This document shows, one piece after another, positions 5,065 to 7,037 of a stretch of DNA of 7,037 nt. The notes under the pieces were generated by a model. That model was not told the DNA's origin, ran no database searches, and worked only from the letters and a program-made list of their open reading frames with translations. Both the position numbers and the translations under genes were made by a program. Origin of the DNA: Limnoglobus sp. (GTDB taxonomy: Bacteria > Planctomycetota > Planctomycetia > Gemmatales > Gemmataceae). Position 1 is the first letter of the stretch, and every line of letters begins with the position of its first letter. The stretch spans positions 1 to 7,037 of the forward strand of contig JANXNT010001423.1 of the NCBI GenBank assembly GCA_025353985.1, read 5' to 3'.

Positions 5065-7037
5065 CTACTTCTTCGCCTTGCGTTGCGCGGCTGTGAGTGG
5101 CACGACTTCGATAATATCTTCCTCAAAAGGTAAACCATTCAAACTCGAATCTCGCTGATCGAATTGGCGTTTTGCATCATCGTCGATTCGGTCCGGCCCG
5201 GTGCTCCAGAGAAGCGCTTGACCGAGTAAAATCTCCCGCTTCACGCGTTTCTTTTCGTTAGGGAACACGGGGTTCGATTCGTACTTGACTCGGCCATCAC
5301 CGATGGCTTTCCCGTTTTCATCAACCATCGGCTGTCCGCCCGGCCCGATCCCGAAGCCGTTTTCTTCGTCGAGTGGTTCGAGTGGCCATTGCACGATCCC
5401 ACCCATTACCGCGGCCACCGCACGCAGGTCGACCGTTTGCGTTCCATTCTCGGAAATACCGGGGATCTTTTCGACCAACGGCGACCGCCCCTGTGCGAGC
5501 AAGCCGCCACCGATTGCCATGTGCGCGTGCCATTCCTCTTCTAGCGCAAACTCAAAACCGGGGAGGCGTTCCGTACTCGTATCGCGTCGCGTGTCGTATT
5601 CCCAGTCGATCGTTTCCCCATTCGAAATGCGATAGCGGATCGGCTTGCCATCGTACGGGTCGAGTGGCACAGCGGGCAGGTACTTCGGCACGATCGCATC
5701 GAGAGCAGGCGGCAACGAACCGACCTCCGCACGGTACAAGCAGACTGCTGTCTTTGCGGTTTGCAATCGCGCACGGGTGACGACAAGCGTACTGTTCGGG
5801 ATACGCAATGGGTTGAAGTACATTCCCAGTTGTTCCTGGAAGGTGCCGCCCGCATACTTCGTCAGATGATTGAGGCGATTGACGTCGTTACCCAGTCCGA
5901 TAATCCGGCGAAGCCGCTCGCGTTCCCACGGTACCACCCACGAAAATGAGACCAAATTCGCTTCGAGATCCGCACGTGCGTCGATCGCGGAGCCTTCCGC
6001 AGGGCGTCTCATTCCGCGCAACTGCTCGACGAGCTTCGCTTTGAGCCACTGGCTCGGCGCGTTGAACGTGTTGCGGGCGATCATGCGTTCGACGGTGAAC
6101 ATTTCCGTCGAGTCGGCTGGCCGTGTCCGCGTGTGATAATCCAGAATCGCGGTCAACTTTCGCAATAAATCCGGGCGACCCTCCAGTCGTTCTATCCAGA
6201 GATTGATTGACGATAAAGCAGTCTCCTCCCCTGCAATACCGTAGACATGGCAACTTCTCGGTTGCTGCGTTCTCGCGTTGCGTGTGATGGCGAGCGCCGT
6301 TTCGAGGCAGGTCAGGTAAGCTTCTGGTTCCCCCGCCGCTTGCTTCTGATAGCCGCGTGCGATCAAAAAGAAAATCACTGCGGGTGAATCGGACATGTCG
6401 CGAAGTTGGCTGTTATAAATCAAGCCGCGAGGATTTTCGATCGGCCCGAGCGGTTTCTTCACGATCTCGCGCGCTTCGACATCCCAGTCGTTCGCGAATT
6501 GTTTGTCCATCCACACTTCGAGATCCGGTCGGTTTGCTGGCCAACCGTATTTCAGAACGCGGTAAACTTGGGCGATGTACATTGGGGCGATTTGCCCATT
6601 TTGCTCGTTCTCGATTTCTCGCGGGAACAGTGGGAGTTCGGATCGAACATCGTGATTGATTTCCCGGAACAGTGCCGCAACGCGGCGGTAGGCGCGTCCG
6701 CCGTCTTCGCTATCGAGTTGCGGGACCGTTTCTGCGAAACGGATGTCGTCGTCGGTTTCCGGCAACAATGGCACTTCGATTGCACGGTGTAAGATCGCGA
6801 ACGCAGTGAATGCAATCATTGCGAAACCGATACTACCGAGCGCGACGAGTGGCTTTCGCGTACCGAGCCGATCCGATGCCCACGCGCGCATGAGGAACCG
6901 TGCGGCGAGTACGGCCAACAATGGCACAGCGAATATCTGCCAATACTGAACGCCACCCGTTAGCAGCGATGGTACCCAGAGGAGCGCCAGTGGCCCGCCC
7001 ACCAACGTCCCGACTCCGACCGCGACGACGGTCTTCC
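5065..7037 (-). CDS. Membrane-anchored protein with pseudopilin-like C-terminal region, 5' end outside window
   Basis: Residues are numbered from the TTG at 7005, but the frame stays open to the window edge and the codons upstream (K-T-V-V-A-V-G-V-G-T) extend a hydrophobic helix, so the real start is probably beyond 7037. Three membrane segments are predicted: up to residue 15, 21-39 and 52-72. A long, mostly helical part follows (about 97-400), with no recognised domain. Residues 412-460 resemble the globular part of GspG-like type II secretion pseudopilins as found in planctomycete proteins: a helix, then LPPALDAIVPKYL, then P-L-D-P-Y-D-G-K-P-I-R-Y. The usual ending appears later, W-S-T-G-P-D-R-I-D-D-D at 600-610 and E-E-D-I-I-E-V-V-P at 628-636, after an insert of about 130 residues. 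The N-terminal prepilin helix is absent from this position. The protein ends in QRKAKK. Function is unknown; it leads an operon with the NPCBM gene three bases downstream. Confidence 0.8.
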   Translation of the reverse strand, partial: KTVVAVGVGTLVGGPLALLWVPSLLTGGVQYWQIFAVPLLAVLAARFLMRAWASDRLGTRKPLVALGSIGFAMIAFTAFAILHRAIEVPLLPETDDDIRFAETVPQLDSEDGGRAYRRVAALFREINHDVRSELPLFPREIENEQNGQIAPMYIAQVYRVLKYGWPANRPDLEVWMDKQFANDWDVEAREIVKKPLGPIENPRGLIYNSQLRDMSDSPAVIFFLIARGYQKQAAGEPEAYLTCLETALAITRNARTQQPRSCHVYGIAGEETALSSINLWIERLEGRPDLLRKLTAILDYHTRTRPADSTEMFTVERMIARNTFNAPSQWLKAKLVEQLRGMRRPAEGSAIDARADLEANLVSFSWVVPWERERLRRIIGLGNDVNRLNHLTKYAGGTFQEQLGMYFNPLRIPNSTLVVTRARLQTAKTAVCLYRAEVGSLPPALDAIVPKYLPAVPLDPYDGKPIRYRISNGETIDWEYDTRRDTSTERLPGFEFALEEEWHAHMAIGGGLLAQGRSPLVEKIPGISENGTQTVDLRAVAAVMGGIVQWPLEPLDEENGFGIGPGGQPMVDENGKAIGDGRVKYESNPVFPNEKKRVKREILLGQALLWSTGPDRIDDDAKRQFDQRDSSLNGLPFEEDIIEVVPLTAAQRKAKK

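Noticed and set aside
7003..7005. TTG as the true start of the membrane protein
   Set aside because: A GGAG eight bases upstream makes it possible, but the frame continues open and hydrophobic to the window edge, and starting here would leave a first membrane segment of only about 15 residues.

Overview
The window looks like chromosomal DNA from a planctomycete. The main reason is a large secreted protein that joins a planctomycete-type cytochrome c domain to DUF1549 and DUF1553, an architecture essentially typical of that phylum and its relatives. A secreted NPCBM-type protein, moderately high GC content and a dispersed-type inverted repeat fit the same picture. A Gemmata-like relative is a guess. 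Nothing in the sequence fixes the genus.

Layout: positions 1-952 (+) hold the 3' two thirds or so of ffh, the protein subunit of the signal recognition particle, cut by the left edge. Positions 953-1160 are intergenic. They contain a 102-bp interrupted inverted repeat whose central part holds a terminator-like hairpin plus eight T residues, followed by the leader and ribosome binding site of the next gene. Positions 1161-3887 (+) hold the cytochrome/DUF1549/DUF1553 protein, complete with signal peptide. Positions 3889-5061 (-) hold a secreted 390-residue protein with four Sm-like beta repeats and a C-terminal NPCBM domain. Positions 5065-7037 (-) hold a membrane-anchored protein with a helical middle part and a C-terminal region that resembles a pseudopilin globular domain; its 5' end lies beyond the right edge.

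The two minus-strand genes almost certainly form one transcription unit: three bases separate the stop of one from the ATG of the next, and they share a reading frame. This unit meets the cytochrome gene tail to tail with one base between the stop codons. Apart from ffh, which is housekeeping, all products appear to be exported or membrane-anchored. Their substrates cannot be read from the sequence. No phage, insertion sequence, CRISPR, RNA gene or defence system is visible, and I do not see a clear new multi-gene system. The more unusual points are the repeat element, the in-frame gene junction, the Sm-like repeats, the split pseudopilin-like domain and the absence of a DUF1501 partner next to the DUF1549/DUF1553 gene.
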